Source of the DNA: Planctomycetaceae bacterium
GTDB lineage: Bacteria > Planctomycetota > Planctomycetia > Planctomycetales > Planctomycetaceae
Assembly: GCA_028284485.1 (NCBI GenBank)
Contig: JANQRQ010000291.1
Location: 1-32,133 of the forward strand
Reading direction: 5' to 3'
DNA length: 32,133 nucleotides
The notes below the pieces were generated by a model. That model saw nothing but the letters and a program-made list of their open reading frames with translations, was not told the DNA's origin and did not search any database. Position numbers and translations under genes: made by a program. Positions 1 through 6,392 of the stretch are shown here, piece after piece. The stretch's first letter is position 1. Each line of letters starts with the position of its first letter.

Positions 1-266
1 CAGTACAGCGGGAACGCTTTACTAATCCAGGTCGTTTTCGCTCCACCGCGCGGCGCGATAATCGCTAACTGTTGGCCCCGTTCGGTATGCAACCGAGCGA
101 GTCGGTCAATCAGCCATTCGTGCATGCGCGATGGGGCGCAAGTGAGGTAATGTCCCAGGTACGTTGTGGCCCATTCACTCAGAGCCGGCCGATTTTCCCC
201 GCCGGCGAGTCCCGTGCGCAAAGCGGTCAGGTGTTGTTTCAGAGCCTGACGCTCCTTCGCGTTCAT
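1..266 (-). CDS. Phage terminase large subunit, N-terminal part (cut by window edge)
   Basis: Translating the minus strand from the ATG at 264-266 gives an open frame of 88 codons that runs off the left edge with no stop. Residues 71-79 read APRGGAKTT, a Walker A-like ATP-binding loop of the form found in large terminase subunits, preceded by the hydrophobic strand LAII. A tryptophan-rich stretch (SEWATTYLGHYL, about 30-41) comes before it, as is usual in this family. The protein would be the ATP-driven motor and nuclease that packages phage DNA into proheads. Its start lies 92 bp inside the upstream terminase small-subunit gene, a long overlap that suggests translational coupling. The nuclease domain and Walker B lie outside the window, so intactness cannot be judged. 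The family call rests on the Walker loop and on position after the small subunit. Confidence 0.8.
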   Translation of the reverse strand, partial: MNAKERQALKQHLTALRTGLAGGENRPALSEWATTYLGHYLTCAPSRMHEWLIDRLARLHTERGQQLAIIAPRGGAKTTWISKAFPLY

Positions 267-762
267 CGACGGCAGCAAGGATTTGATCGATGGCAGCCTT
301 GGCTTGATCCACTTCCACATGATCGGTCGTCGCGTTTGGTTTGTGTTGCAGCCGTTCTTTGAGTCCGAGGATCTCGCAGCGTTTGTCGATGCACCAGGCG
401 ACGCGTGTCAGAAAGGTGCCGTCCCCCGTCTGCTTACGTGTCGTCTTTTCCGCCCGCGACTTCGCACCGTCGGTCCAAACAGCCTTCGTCGTTTCGTCGT
501 CCTGACAGGATCGTCGCCAGGCTGCCCACGCCACCGATTCCAAATGATCGATGCGGGCCAACTCCTGCGCCTGAGCAGCATCGACACGTCGCAGCGAGGA
601 CTGCACCCACCCGTCGCGAATCACTTGCAGCTCGGCAGTCAGTTGTTCGAGCGAGATATTGACTTGGCGGGCAATGCGGGTTTGTGCCCAACCCATCAGG
701 TACAATCGCTCGATCGCTTCACGCCGGCTCAAGTCGGTTGAGTTGGGATGACTTTGATTCAT
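175..762 (-). CDS. Phage terminase small subunit-like DNA-binding protein
   Basis: This 195-residue protein has a helix-turn-helix-like N-terminus (about 12-40, with REAIERLYLMGWAQTRIARQ) and a C-terminal block GDGTFLTRVAWCIDKRCEIL (about 113-132) of the kind seen in phage small terminase or HTH packaging proteins. The middle is helical and charged, consistent with oligomerisation. The open frame reaches back to 837, but its first 25 codons read through a dispersed repeat at 805-832. The ATG at 760-762 (MNQSHPNSTD) is therefore the better start. The gene overlaps the terminase large subunit by 92 bp and is separated from the upstream ABC-GNAT gene by about 685 bp of repeats. The expected role is recognition of the packaging site and loading of the large subunit. 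A generic phage HTH protein is the alternative. Confidence 0.7.
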   Translation of the reverse strand: MNQSHPNSTDLSRREAIERLYLMGWAQTRIARQVNISLEQLTAELQVIRDGWVQSSLRRVDAAQAQELARIDHLESVAWAAWRRSCQDDETTKAVWTDGAKSRAEKTTRKQTGDGTFLTRVAWCIDKRCEILGLKERLQHKPNATTDHVEVDQAKAAIDQILAAVDEREGASGSETTPDRFAHGTRRRGKSAGSE

Positions 763-804
763 TACGCGATTGGGCGATGCGATCGATGTTCCGTTGTCAG
801 AAAC

Positions 805-832
805 GGGAGGGCGAGGCTCCTGCCGAGCCGAA
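805..832 (+). repeat. Short dispersed repeat C (GGGAGGGCGAG...GAGCCGAA), copy 1
   Basis: A 28-bp sequence beginning GGGAGGGCGAGGCTCC and ending GAGCCGAA. Close relatives lie at 4852-4879 and 6009-6035, and inverted ones at 4076-4104 and 20909-20930. Here it sits 43 bp upstream of the terminase small-subunit ATG, similar to its placement at the other phage-like genes. Confidence 0.65.
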
Positions 833-854
833 TTCAATTGAGTTACCTTTCACC

Positions 855-904
855 GGATTCCCGCCTGCCGCCTTCGCGGGGGCATGCTAACCGCGCGGGA
901 ATGA
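855..904 (+). repeat. REP-like palindromic repeat B, copy 1
   Basis: The element runs from GGATTCCCGCC to GCGGGAATGA, so its ends are inverted repeats around a GC-rich core (CGCGGGGGCATGC). Related copies are at 1420-1444 (short form), 3557-3600, 4996-5046, 6058-6108 and, degenerate, 26495-26528. It could form a stem-loop in RNA or a cruciform in DNA. Function unknown. Confidence 0.65.
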
Positions 905-1180
905 TTTGGCTCACACTACTCGCATTCACTGGCAAAGTTAGTGGCACGCACCGAGGATTTGTCAGCCTCGGATGAGCACGGATTTTCACGGACTACCTAT
1001 CAGAGTTTGAAGGATTGATCTGTGTTCATCGGTGTTATCTGTGGTCTAGTAACGTGCCAGGACATGTCCTGGCCTACACTTGGTGTCGACCGTTCATCGA
1101 CTCTTTGATGCGGCAGGAGCCTCGTGATCAGTGTGTTCCCAGGCGGGACCACCCGAGGGGCGGAAGCCTGGAAATGAGAT
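905..1180. other. Intergenic repeat mosaic without a credible gene
   Basis: No convincing coding frame is present. It contains a degenerate hairpin around 942-972 (CGAGG...CCTCGG), a phrase resembling the common 'gtgttcatcggtgttatctg' intergenic repeat (about 1022-1042), a perfect 12-bp palindrome AGGACATGTCCT inside a longer inverted repeat (about 1055-1075), and near 1135-1170 an inverted pair TTCCCAGGC...GCCTGGAA that leads directly into the 165-bp repeat, as it also does at about 5090. Confidence 0.5.
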
Positions 1181-1352
1181 GGTATATGTCACCTCCCCCG
1201 CGCGCGGGGGAGGTCGGACGCGTCTGCGTCCGGGAGGGGGTCGCTTTCACCAACGAGAACAGCGGCCGAAAGGCCTGTCTTTTGTAGTTTCCCATTAACA
1301 TATGCCCTCTCCCGTGCCTGTCGGCCCGACCTCTCCCAGAGGGAGAGGTGAC
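1181..1352 (+). repeat. 165-bp palindromic repeat A (MITE-like), copy 1
   Basis: The core begins GTCACCTCCCCC (from 1189) and ends GGGAGAGGTGAC (to 1352), giving 12-bp imperfect terminal inverted repeats. Inside are a long hairpin (CCTCCCCCGCG / CGCGGGGGAGG), a second hairpin (CGGACGC / GCGTCCG), a conserved GCCGAAAGGCC-type motif and a 3' palindromic block around GCCGACCTCTCCC. Copies occur at 3261, 5104, 6166 (3' part only), 7326 and, inverted, 28391. Spurious reading frames through it give peptides such as TSPARGGGDIYHL. No transposase is encoded, so it would have to be moved in trans if it is mobile. Confidence 0.75.
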
Positions 1353-1419
1353 TTGTTGTGGTAGTATCGGAGGTTTGCTAGTTAACTCAGTTCAACTGGC
1401 AGCTATCGAGCCGCAAAAG

Positions 1420-1444
1420 TCATTCCCGCGAAGGCGGGAATCCC
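1420..1444. repeat. REP-like palindrome B, short form
   Basis: TCATTCCCGCGAAGGCGGGAATCCC is a near-perfect palindrome (TTCCCGC-GAAG-GCGGGAA) lying against the stop codon of the ABC-GNAT gene. On the minus strand it could form a hairpin just after the stop, but no T-run follows, so terminator activity is unproven. Confidence 0.55.
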
Positions 1445-1447
1445 GTT

Positions 1448-2665
1448 TCAGCTCTTGATCTTCAATCCGAACCCGCGGGCTTCGTGCGGGCGCGACGGGC
1501 CGACGTATTCGAAGCCGGCTGTCAAACGATTGGTGGCCGCAGTTCGCTGGAGCGCATTCGAAACGGTGTTGTGGCTGCGTCGCCGAGAAGCTCGACTTGG
1601 TTTGCGGCGCATGATCCATTTCTTCGATGCGGCGCGGCTTTTGATCAGCCCCGGATTCGATGTCGTGCTGGAATAGGGTCTTCCTGATGCACGAAACAGC
1701 GACGCTACAAATTCACTCATCGCCGTCCCGACGCCGACTCCCTGATAATCGGGCAAGCAGACCAGCCGATGTTCCCTCCAGCCGGGTCGGTGTGGGTGTG
1801 GAAATGGCAATACCGCGGCGAAGACAGCAGGTTGATTCTCGATGAAGCCGGCAAAGCAGACGGCAGCACGATTGAGGCGCCCACTTAGATAATGATGTCT
1901 GTGGAAAAGGCGCCAGGTTTCATGATGGACGCGACAAACGGTGAGGCGGATGTTTGGCCGATTCGGTTTAGTTGGCAGCTTGCCGTTTTCTGTCGATTGC
2001 TTGCGGAGCCTTTCATACCTCCACTGAAACAGGTTCCCTGCCGGCTCGTAGATCCAATCGGGATTCAGCCAATCGATGATGTCTTCATGACAGGAAACCG
2101 CCACGAATTTTTGCTTCAATCGGCGGACGGTTTTGGCGACCGCGGCACTTCCGATGCGGGCGACCGTGCGATCGACGACCGAAGTGAATTCATCAATGAC
2201 CAGCGGCTTTTGTGCGGAACTGCCAATGCCATTGTGGCCGGAATCGCGGCAGGCGCCCTCTGCCAAAGCGCGGGCCAGGGTCGCCCGGAACTGTTCGCCA
2301 TTCGAGAGCACACGAAATGGCCGTAACCAACTTGGCACGCTGGCGAATCCGACACTGGTCAATAAACGTGTGACTTCGCGGATTTCGAGCGCCTCGGGGA
2401 ACGCATCGACCAGGCTGCGATCGGCAGGCCATTCGAACGAGCCGGCGACACAACCGGGAAATAGTTCACCGGCCAATGTGGTTTTGCCGCATCCCGAAGG
2501 GCCGACGATCAAGCCAATGTTCCAAATACGATCCTCAATCGGCAGGTCGGCTGTCCACCGCTCGCGGCTTTCCTTATTGGGGGCGACATCGAAGAGACCT
2601 TCGAGCTGCATGACGCGCGGCGAGCGGACGATCGGTACGCTTTTTAAGAAATCAACGCTCGGCAT
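1448..2665 (-). CDS. ABC ATPase-GNAT acyltransferase fusion protein (phage-associated)
   Basis: A 405-residue soluble protein. The N-terminal half is an ABC-type ATPase with every key element: Walker A GPSGCGKT (55-62), signature LSNGEQ (120-125), Walker B with catalytic Glu PLVIDE (154-159), D-loop SVVD, and an H-loop His at 193. The C-terminal half (about 235-400) resembles a GNAT acyltransferase, with HHYLSG (about 265-270) and an acyl-CoA pyrophosphate loop LPDYQGVGVG. There are no membrane segments, so it is not a transporter subunit. The ATG at 2663-2665 is preferred over the longer frame and overlaps the ParB-like stop by 22 bp, implying coupled expression. Phage Mu Mom, a DNA-base modifier, has a GNAT-type fold; a base-modification role here is inference only. 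A remodeller or antirestriction role is the alternative. Confidence 0.75.
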   Translation of the reverse strand: MPSVDFLKSVPIVRSPRVMQLEGLFDVAPNKESRERWTADLPIEDRIWNIGLIVGPSGCGKTTLAGELFPGCVAGSFEWPADRSLVDAFPEALEIREVTRLLTSVGFASVPSWLRPFRVLSNGEQFRATLARALAEGACRDSGHNGIGSSAQKPLVIDEFTSVVDRTVARIGSAAVAKTVRRLKQKFVAVSCHEDIIDWLNPDWIYEPAGNLFQWRYERLRKQSTENGKLPTKPNRPNIRLTVCRVHHETWRLFHRHHYLSGRLNRAAVCFAGFIENQPAVFAAVLPFPHPHRPGWREHRLVCLPDYQGVGVGTAMSEFVASLFRASGRPYSSTTSNPGLIKSRAASKKWIMRRKPSRASRRRSHNTVSNALQRTAATNRLTAGFEYVGPSRPHEARGFGLKIKS

Positions 2666-3210
2666 CGATACCCTTCGCTGTTTAATCTTTCGAGCAGATC
2701 GCGTTGATCCGCTTCGTCTTGGCAATTGACCACGATTTCAAACGTATCGCGTAGTTCATCTGACTGATCGCTGCCTTCATGATCGCTTGGTGATTGTTGC
2801 GGCTTTTGCGCTTCGGCAATCAATTCCTGCAGCATACTTTCGACAGCGGGCGAAACCGGTTCGCACCGATCGATCAGTTGTCGGAGCTGGGCTTCGTCCG
2901 TTCCGGCCATATTCGTCAACGGATCGTGCGTGGCGAGAATCAGTTCGGCTTCGCGTTCGTCGACATCGAGCACCAGCACTGGCACCAATTGGTCGGGCGT
3001 GGTTTCAGCTCGCAGATGCCCATCGATTAACTGCAGCGATCCATCGTCGCATTCTCGAGCGAGCAGCGCGTCGGCGAAACCAACTTCCGCCAACAGGCCC
3101 TGCAGGCAGGCACGTTGTTCGTCGTTATGCAGCCGCCAATTCCGCGGATTGGGTCGCAGCTCGGAGGCTTTGACCCGGCGCAGTTCACGAATGCGGTCGC
3201 GAATTTGCAT
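2644..3210 (-). CDS. Phage ParB/sulfiredoxin-fold domain protein
   Basis: A 188-residue protein with a ParB-like N-terminal domain. NPRNWRLH (21-28) matches the family's early Asn-Pro-Arg-Asn block, and LIDGHLRAE (61-69) matches the ParB G-E/D-x-R nucleotide-binding loop. The segment LATHDPL (92-98) is typical of phage-borne members. There is no obvious HTH domain. A linker (about 135-155) leads to a small C-terminal domain ending DLLERLNSEGYRCRAL. The ATG at 3208-3210 has GGAAG 10 nt upstream; a TTG start at 3249 is possible but weaker. The overlap with the ABC-GNAT gene indicates a joint function. ParB-fold proteins use CTP or ATP and often act on DNA. A plasmid-partition role is unlikely without ParA. 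Confidence 0.75.
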   Translation of the reverse strand: MQIRDRIRELRRVKASELRPNPRNWRLHNDEQRACLQGLLAEVGFADALLARECDDGSLQLIDGHLRAETTPDQLVPVLVLDVDEREAELILATHDPLTNMAGTDEAQLRQLIDRCEPVSPAVESMLQELIAEAQKPQQSPSDHEGSDQSDELRDTFEIVVNCQDEADQRDLLERLNSEGYRCRALIS

Positions 3211-3260
3211 GGAGGGTGGTCTTCCGTTTTCAGAATGAATGTCAGTCAATAGCCACGGCT

Positions 3261-3424
3261 ACGTCACCTCCCCCAACGCGGGGGAGGTCGGACGCTAATG
3301 CGTCCGCGAGGGGTCTCCTTCACTCACGAGAACGCCAACCGAAAGGACAATAGTTTGTAGTTTCTGATTGACATATGCCCTCACCCGGCCTGCGGCCGAC
3401 CTCTTCCAGAGGGAGAGGTGACTT
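3261..3424 (+). repeat. 165-bp palindromic repeat A, copy 2
   Basis: Same architecture as the copy at 1181: it starts ACGTCACCTCCCCC, has a shortened first hairpin (CCCCCAACGCGGGGG), GGACGC/GCGTCC stem, AACCGAAAGG block and GGGAGAGGTGAC end. It lies between the ParB-like gene and the next upstream gene, with shared downstream sequence (ACTTAGTATGTG...GGAGACAGTCC) that also follows the copies at 6166 and 7326. Confidence 0.75.
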
Positions 3425-3556
3425 AGTATGTGACGATCTGGAGACAGTCCATGACGACGTGTGAAACGGCAGGGTGGCCGGGGTTGGACGGAGCGAAGCG
3501 GAGGAAACCCCGGTTGTTTCGAATAAACGTCAGGCGATAGTCCCACCTACAGCTTT

Positions 3557-3600
3557 GTCACCTCGCCTGCGCGGGGGCAAGCTTTCCGCGTGGGAATGAC
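3557..3600 (+). repeat. REP-like palindromic repeat B, copy
   Basis: Contains GCGCGGGGGCAAGCTTTCCGCGTGGGAATGAC, matching the right half of repeat B; the left half is degraded to CACCTCGCC. It lies directly downstream (minus sense) of the 3625 gene. Confidence 0.5.
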
Positions 3601-3624
3601 GATGTCGTAATGCGAATCGTTGAA

Positions 3625-4026
3625 TCAAGTGCCTGTTCGCGACTCGGCAGCATTCACCGTCGCAAAGGCGGGATCATGAACGGCGCGCAGGTCCTCGAAC
3701 AGCTTCACCAGTGTGCCCCGTTTTTCGGGATCCTTCAGTTTGTGCTCTAACGTCAAACGGAACAGACGCTCGAATTCGGCCGATCGCTTGTCCGGATCTT
3801 TGAGGTCGTCTCCGAGTTCGCGAATGCCACGCACCATGCCGGAGTAATCGCCCACTGCGTAATCGTCGAGGACGGACGGTATGCGTGTCAGGCCGACTTC
3901 GCGCAGCGTTCCACTGAGTTTGGCTGCCGACCGACGCCGTTCTTCGACGCGGGTGTCGGCCCGAAACATCAACTTACCGGCGAAAAACATGCCGATGACA
4001 ACGAAGGCAATCGGGAGGTAATCCAT
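3625..4026 (-). CDS. Small membrane-anchored protein of the phage-like cluster, unknown function
   Basis: A 133-residue protein with one N-terminal transmembrane segment (about 4-20, DYLPIAFVVIGMFFAGKL), followed by a charged, mostly helical cytoplasmic or periplasmic domain rich in Arg, Asp and Leu (SGTLREVGL, IRELGDDLKDPDKRS, LEHKLKDPEKRGTLVKLF). No family was recognised. The start is the ATG at 4024-4026 with AAGAAAG a few bases upstream. It lies between the ParB-like gene and the membrane protein at 4108 and is transcribed with the cluster. An inverted copy of repeat C (4076-4104) lies about 50 bp upstream of its start. A lysis accessory or membrane-tethered structural role is conceivable but not shown. 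Confidence 0.6.
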   Translation of the reverse strand: MDYLPIAFVVIGMFFAGKLMFRADTRVEERRRSAAKLSGTLREVGLTRIPSVLDDYAVGDYSGMVRGIRELGDDLKDPDKRSAEFERLFRLTLEHKLKDPEKRGTLVKLFEDLRAVHDPAFATVNAAESRTGT

Positions 4027-4075
4027 GATGGAACTTTCTTGTTGGATTCACATTCGAAAGGGGGTTTTCAGGAAC

Positions 4076-4104
4076 ACGGCTCAGCAGGAACTTCGCCCTC
4101 CCGG
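4076..4104 (-). repeat. Short dispersed repeat C, inverted copy
   Basis: ACGGCTCAGCAGGAACTTCGCCCTCCCGG is the reverse complement of the GGGAGGGCGAG...GAGCCG repeat, with a few changes. It lies in the short gap between the 4026 start and the 4108 stop, about 50 bp upstream of the start of the 133-residue protein. Confidence 0.45.
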
Positions 4105-4107
4105 TCT

Positions 4108-4812
4108 TTACGTTTCCTTTCTCCATTCCGAGGCGACGCCGATTCCCAGTGATGCGGCACCTGCTAAAACGAGCAGCCACAGTTGCACTGGCTCGGCATC
4201 ATCCAAGATTGCCGGTTCCTCAGGTCCGAGATCGGGAATGGGTTCCGGGGGTGGTGTCGGCGTAATCGGTTGTGGTTCAAACGGTCGGCAGTAGGGGCCT
4301 GGGCAGCGCTCGCGGATTTGCCGGTTGATCGACGATGCCAACTCTTCCGGACCGGGGGAAAGATTCTCGCCGGTCGCTTTGAAGATCACCTCGCCGTTGC
4401 CGCGCTGTAAGACGACAGCCGGAAACTGCGGGATGGCGGCCTCGAATCGCTGCCGGTAGATCGGATCGGACGGCGTGTAGAGATGCCAACGCGTTTGACT
4501 TTTCAAACTGACCAGCCGCGAATCGGTTGCGAACCAGGCCACAAGGCGGCGATCGGTTCCCCGGCTTTCCCAATCGTCGTGCAGAAACAAACTGGTGTGC
4601 CAAACGTCGCCATCTTCGGGAAGCTCGATGATTTGCTCGGCGATAGCAGCTCGGTTGCTTGCCGCACGTGATCCGAGTCCCGCTTCCGATTCTTGATGCT
4701 GAACAGCGACGTTTGAGGTGACAGCAGCGGTCAAGATCGTCAGCAGTACTTTGGTCGCCGGCAGAACAACTGTCTTCAAGCCGCCGAATGTGGCTTTGAG
4801 AATGGTAAGCAT
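4108..4812 (-). CDS. Bitopic membrane protein with possible thioredoxin-like middle domain
   Basis: A 234-residue protein with a hydrophobic N-terminus (about 8-36, signal anchor or signal peptide), a middle domain (about 65-175) and a C-terminal transmembrane segment (about 210-228, LWLLVLAGAASLGIGV) followed by SEWRKET. The middle has WHTSLFLHDDWES, WHLYTPSDPIYRQRF and a cis-Pro-like stretch IPQFPAVVLQRGNGEVIF, which together suggest a degenerate thioredoxin fold. The usual CxxC is absent, so a redox role is doubtful. A proline-rich linker PQPITPTPPPEPIPD precedes the final helix. The ATG at 4810-4812 has AAGGAAC nearby; the longer frame to 4995 runs through repeats and is rejected. Function unknown. 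Confidence 0.6.
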   Translation of the reverse strand: MLTILKATFGGLKTVVLPATKVLLTILTAAVTSNVAVQHQESEAGLGSRAASNRAAIAEQIIELPEDGDVWHTSLFLHDDWESRGTDRRLVAWFATDSRLVSLKSQTRWHLYTPSDPIYRQRFEAAIPQFPAVVLQRGNGEVIFKATGENLSPGPEELASSINRQIRERCPGPYCRPFEPQPITPTPPPEPIPDLGPEEPAILDDAEPVQLWLLVLAGAASLGIGVASEWRKET

Positions 4813-4851
4813 GGGGACGTTCCTTGTGATCTGATTGAAGCTTTCAGCGTT

Positions 4852-4879
4852 GGGAGGGCGAGACTCCTGACGAGCCGAA
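4852..4879 (+). repeat. Short dispersed repeat C, copy 2
   Basis: GGGAGGGCGAGACTCC followed by TGACGAGCCGAA. It lies 40 bp upstream of the 4812 start codon and is preceded by the same CTTTCAGCG lead as the copy at 6009. Confidence 0.65.
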
Positions 4880-4995
4880 ATGGATGAGCTGCGGTTCAAT
4901 GGATCCCGCCTATGCGGGGCAGGCCACGACCGACCTCTGCCAGAGCAACGGATTCCATCTAGGTAAAGACGTCTTGCGCTAGGGCCCCATTTCAA

Positions 4996-5046
4996 GTCAT
5001 TCCCGCGCGATAAGCTTGCCCCCGCGAAGGCGGGGGGCGGGAATCC
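4996..5046 (-). repeat. REP-like palindromic repeat B, inverted copy
   Basis: GTCATTCCCGCGCGATAAGC continues to GGCGGGAATCC; it is the reverse orientation of the 855 copy, with the same inverted ends and GC-rich centre. Confidence 0.65.
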
Positions 5047-5103
5047 ATTCGGAGCGAGGAAGGAGCGTCGTGATCATTGCGTTCCAGGCAGAGCCTGGGA
5101 ACG

Positions 5104-5276
5104 AGGTGGTATATGTCACCTCCCCCGCGCGTGGGGGAGGTCGGACGCAATTGCGTCCGGGAGGGGGTCTCCTTCGCCTTCGACCGCAGCGACCGAAAGG
5201 CCAATCGTTTGTTCTTTCCGATCGACATAAACCTTCTCCCGGCCTGTGGCCGACCTCTCCCAGAGGGAGAGGTGAC
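5104..5276 (+). repeat. 165-bp palindromic repeat A, copy 3
   Basis: Begins GGTGGTATATGTCACCTCCC and ends GAGGGAGAGGTGAC. The left flank carries GTTCCAGGCAGAGCCTGGGAAC, a palindrome matching the degenerate one before copy 1, so the duplicated unit extends to about 5070. The internal hairpins and the GACCGAAAGGCC block are conserved. Confidence 0.75.
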
Positions 5277-5360
5277 ATTGTCTTTGTTGCTGCCAATTGC
5301 GATTCGTTTCAGAGGAAGAGGTGATGCCACATCTCGTTGTTGTGTCAAATCGAGGTCTGT

Positions 5361-5963
5361 TCAAATCCAGGGAACGCGCGGCGGCGGCTCGTAAATCGGT
5401 GTAACCGCCCATTGCCAGCCGGAGTTCTTCCATTCGCTGAGAAACGATTGACGTGTACGCCAACGAATGCGCGAGGGATCGTTGTTGTCGAGCAGGCCGG
5501 CCCATGTGTCATCGAGATGCACCAGGCAAACCATGTGCGCACCCCCCTGCACTGTGACGCCACAGCCGCGACGCGTGCGGCACGCCCATTCCAAGAAGTC
5601 AATGTCGCCGTTCGTCGTGGCGGCCCAAGTGACGCCGGCGGCGTTGAGTTTCTGTTCGAGCCGCGACGGAATCTCGCCGGAATGATGATTGGTCCTCCAC
5701 CACTGCGCCAGCTCATGTCGGCCTTGCCAACGAAACAGCATGTACAGTGACGCGTGCACGCACGAACCTTCGCCGAAGAGTGACCAATTGCGAATTCGCC
5801 ACTCGGGTGGGATATCGACGATCGGGATTTCTGCGGGAGCGGTGTTGATGATTGCCGCACTGGTGTCACCGGGAATCGAGACCGACAAACTTTCCGATTC
5901 GTTTAGACAGAACGTCGCGATACAGCCAACGATCGTTGCGGTTGATAACAAAGATTGATTCAT
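5361..5963 (-). CDS. Exported C39-like (papain-fold) cysteine peptidase
   Basis: A 200-residue protein with a hydrophobic N-terminus (about 4-20) that looks like a signal peptide or anchor. The rest fits a papain-like C39-type domain: the nucleophile motif GEGSCVHASLYMLF puts Cys68 at the start of a helix, GGAHMVCLVHLDD gives His143, and GLLDNNDP supplies Asn160/161 as third residue. The C-terminal WAVTPIYEPPPR resembles the closing strand of such domains. The start ATG at 5961-5963 has GGAAG upstream and a leader ending ATCCCC, like the gene at 4812. It lies between two membrane-linked genes of the phage-like cluster. Likely cleavage of peptide bonds outside the cytoplasm; whether the target is phage, host or peptidoglycan peptide is unknown. 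Confidence 0.65.
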   Translation of the reverse strand: MNQSLLSTATIVGCIATFCLNESESLSVSIPGDTSAAIINTAPAEIPIVDIPPEWRIRNWSLFGEGSCVHASLYMLFRWQGRHELAQWWRTNHHSGEIPSRLEQKLNAAGVTWAATTNGDIDFLEWACRTRRGCGVTVQGGAHMVCLVHLDDTWAGLLDNNDPSRIRWRTRQSFLSEWKNSGWQWAVTPIYEPPPRVPWI

Positions 5964-6008
5964 GGGGATTCGAGACTTCCGTTTGACTTCGTTTCAGATT
6001 TCAGCGAT

Positions 6009-6035
6009 GGGAGAGCAAGCCTCCGGCTGAACCAA
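6009..6035 (+). repeat. Short dispersed repeat C, copy 3 (diverged)
   Basis: GGGAGAGCAAGCCTCCGGCT followed by GAACCAA. It is 46 bp upstream of the 5963 start codon and preceded by TTTCAGCGAT, close to the lead before the 4852 copy. Confidence 0.5.
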
Positions 6036-6057
6036 GGATTTTGATTTTCACCGCACT

Positions 6058-6108
6058 GGATTCCCGCCCCCCGCCGGCGCGGGGACAAGCTAACCGCGCG
6101 GGAATGAC
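6058..6108 (+). repeat. REP-like palindromic repeat B, copy
   Basis: GGATTCCCGCC at the left, AAGCTAACCGCGCGGGAATG at the right, almost identical at the right half to the 855 copy. Both are preceded by TTTCACCG. Confidence 0.65.
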
Positions 6109-6165
6109 GGTTAATAGACCGATCAATTTCATCGGCTTCGAACACTCTTGCGAGATTGACACCAT

Positions 6166-6222
6166 TGACCGAATGCCCTCACCCGGCCTACGGCCGACCT
6201 CTCCCAGAGGGAGAGGTGGCTT
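6166..6222 (+). repeat. 165-bp palindromic repeat A, 3' part only
   Basis: Only the right third is present: CGAATGCCCTCACCCGGCC, then the GGCCGACCTCTCCC palindrome, ending GGGAGAGGTGGC. The 5' hairpins are missing, so this is a truncated copy or decay product. The flanking GGCTTGGTAACGG...CGGAGACC continues the homology seen after the 3261 copy. Confidence 0.6.
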
Positions 6223-6392
6223 GGTAACGGGCGAACCGGAGACCTCCCGCAGCAACATAAAGAGAAGAATCGGAAGCATGGAACCGATCAATCTCGACCA
6301 CAAACTCAATCCTGCTCATCTTGTTCATCCTGTCTTTCGGTCTATCGGTCAGCGTTCGCTCAGCGGCTTCGTGGTGGAATCCTCTTAACTTC

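Noticed and set aside
1015..1287. Open frame with TSPARGGG/SPPPRAGEVGR-type peptides
   Set aside because: It reads through the 165-bp repeat; the same peptide recurs in frames at every other copy of the repeat (for example 5016, 7334).
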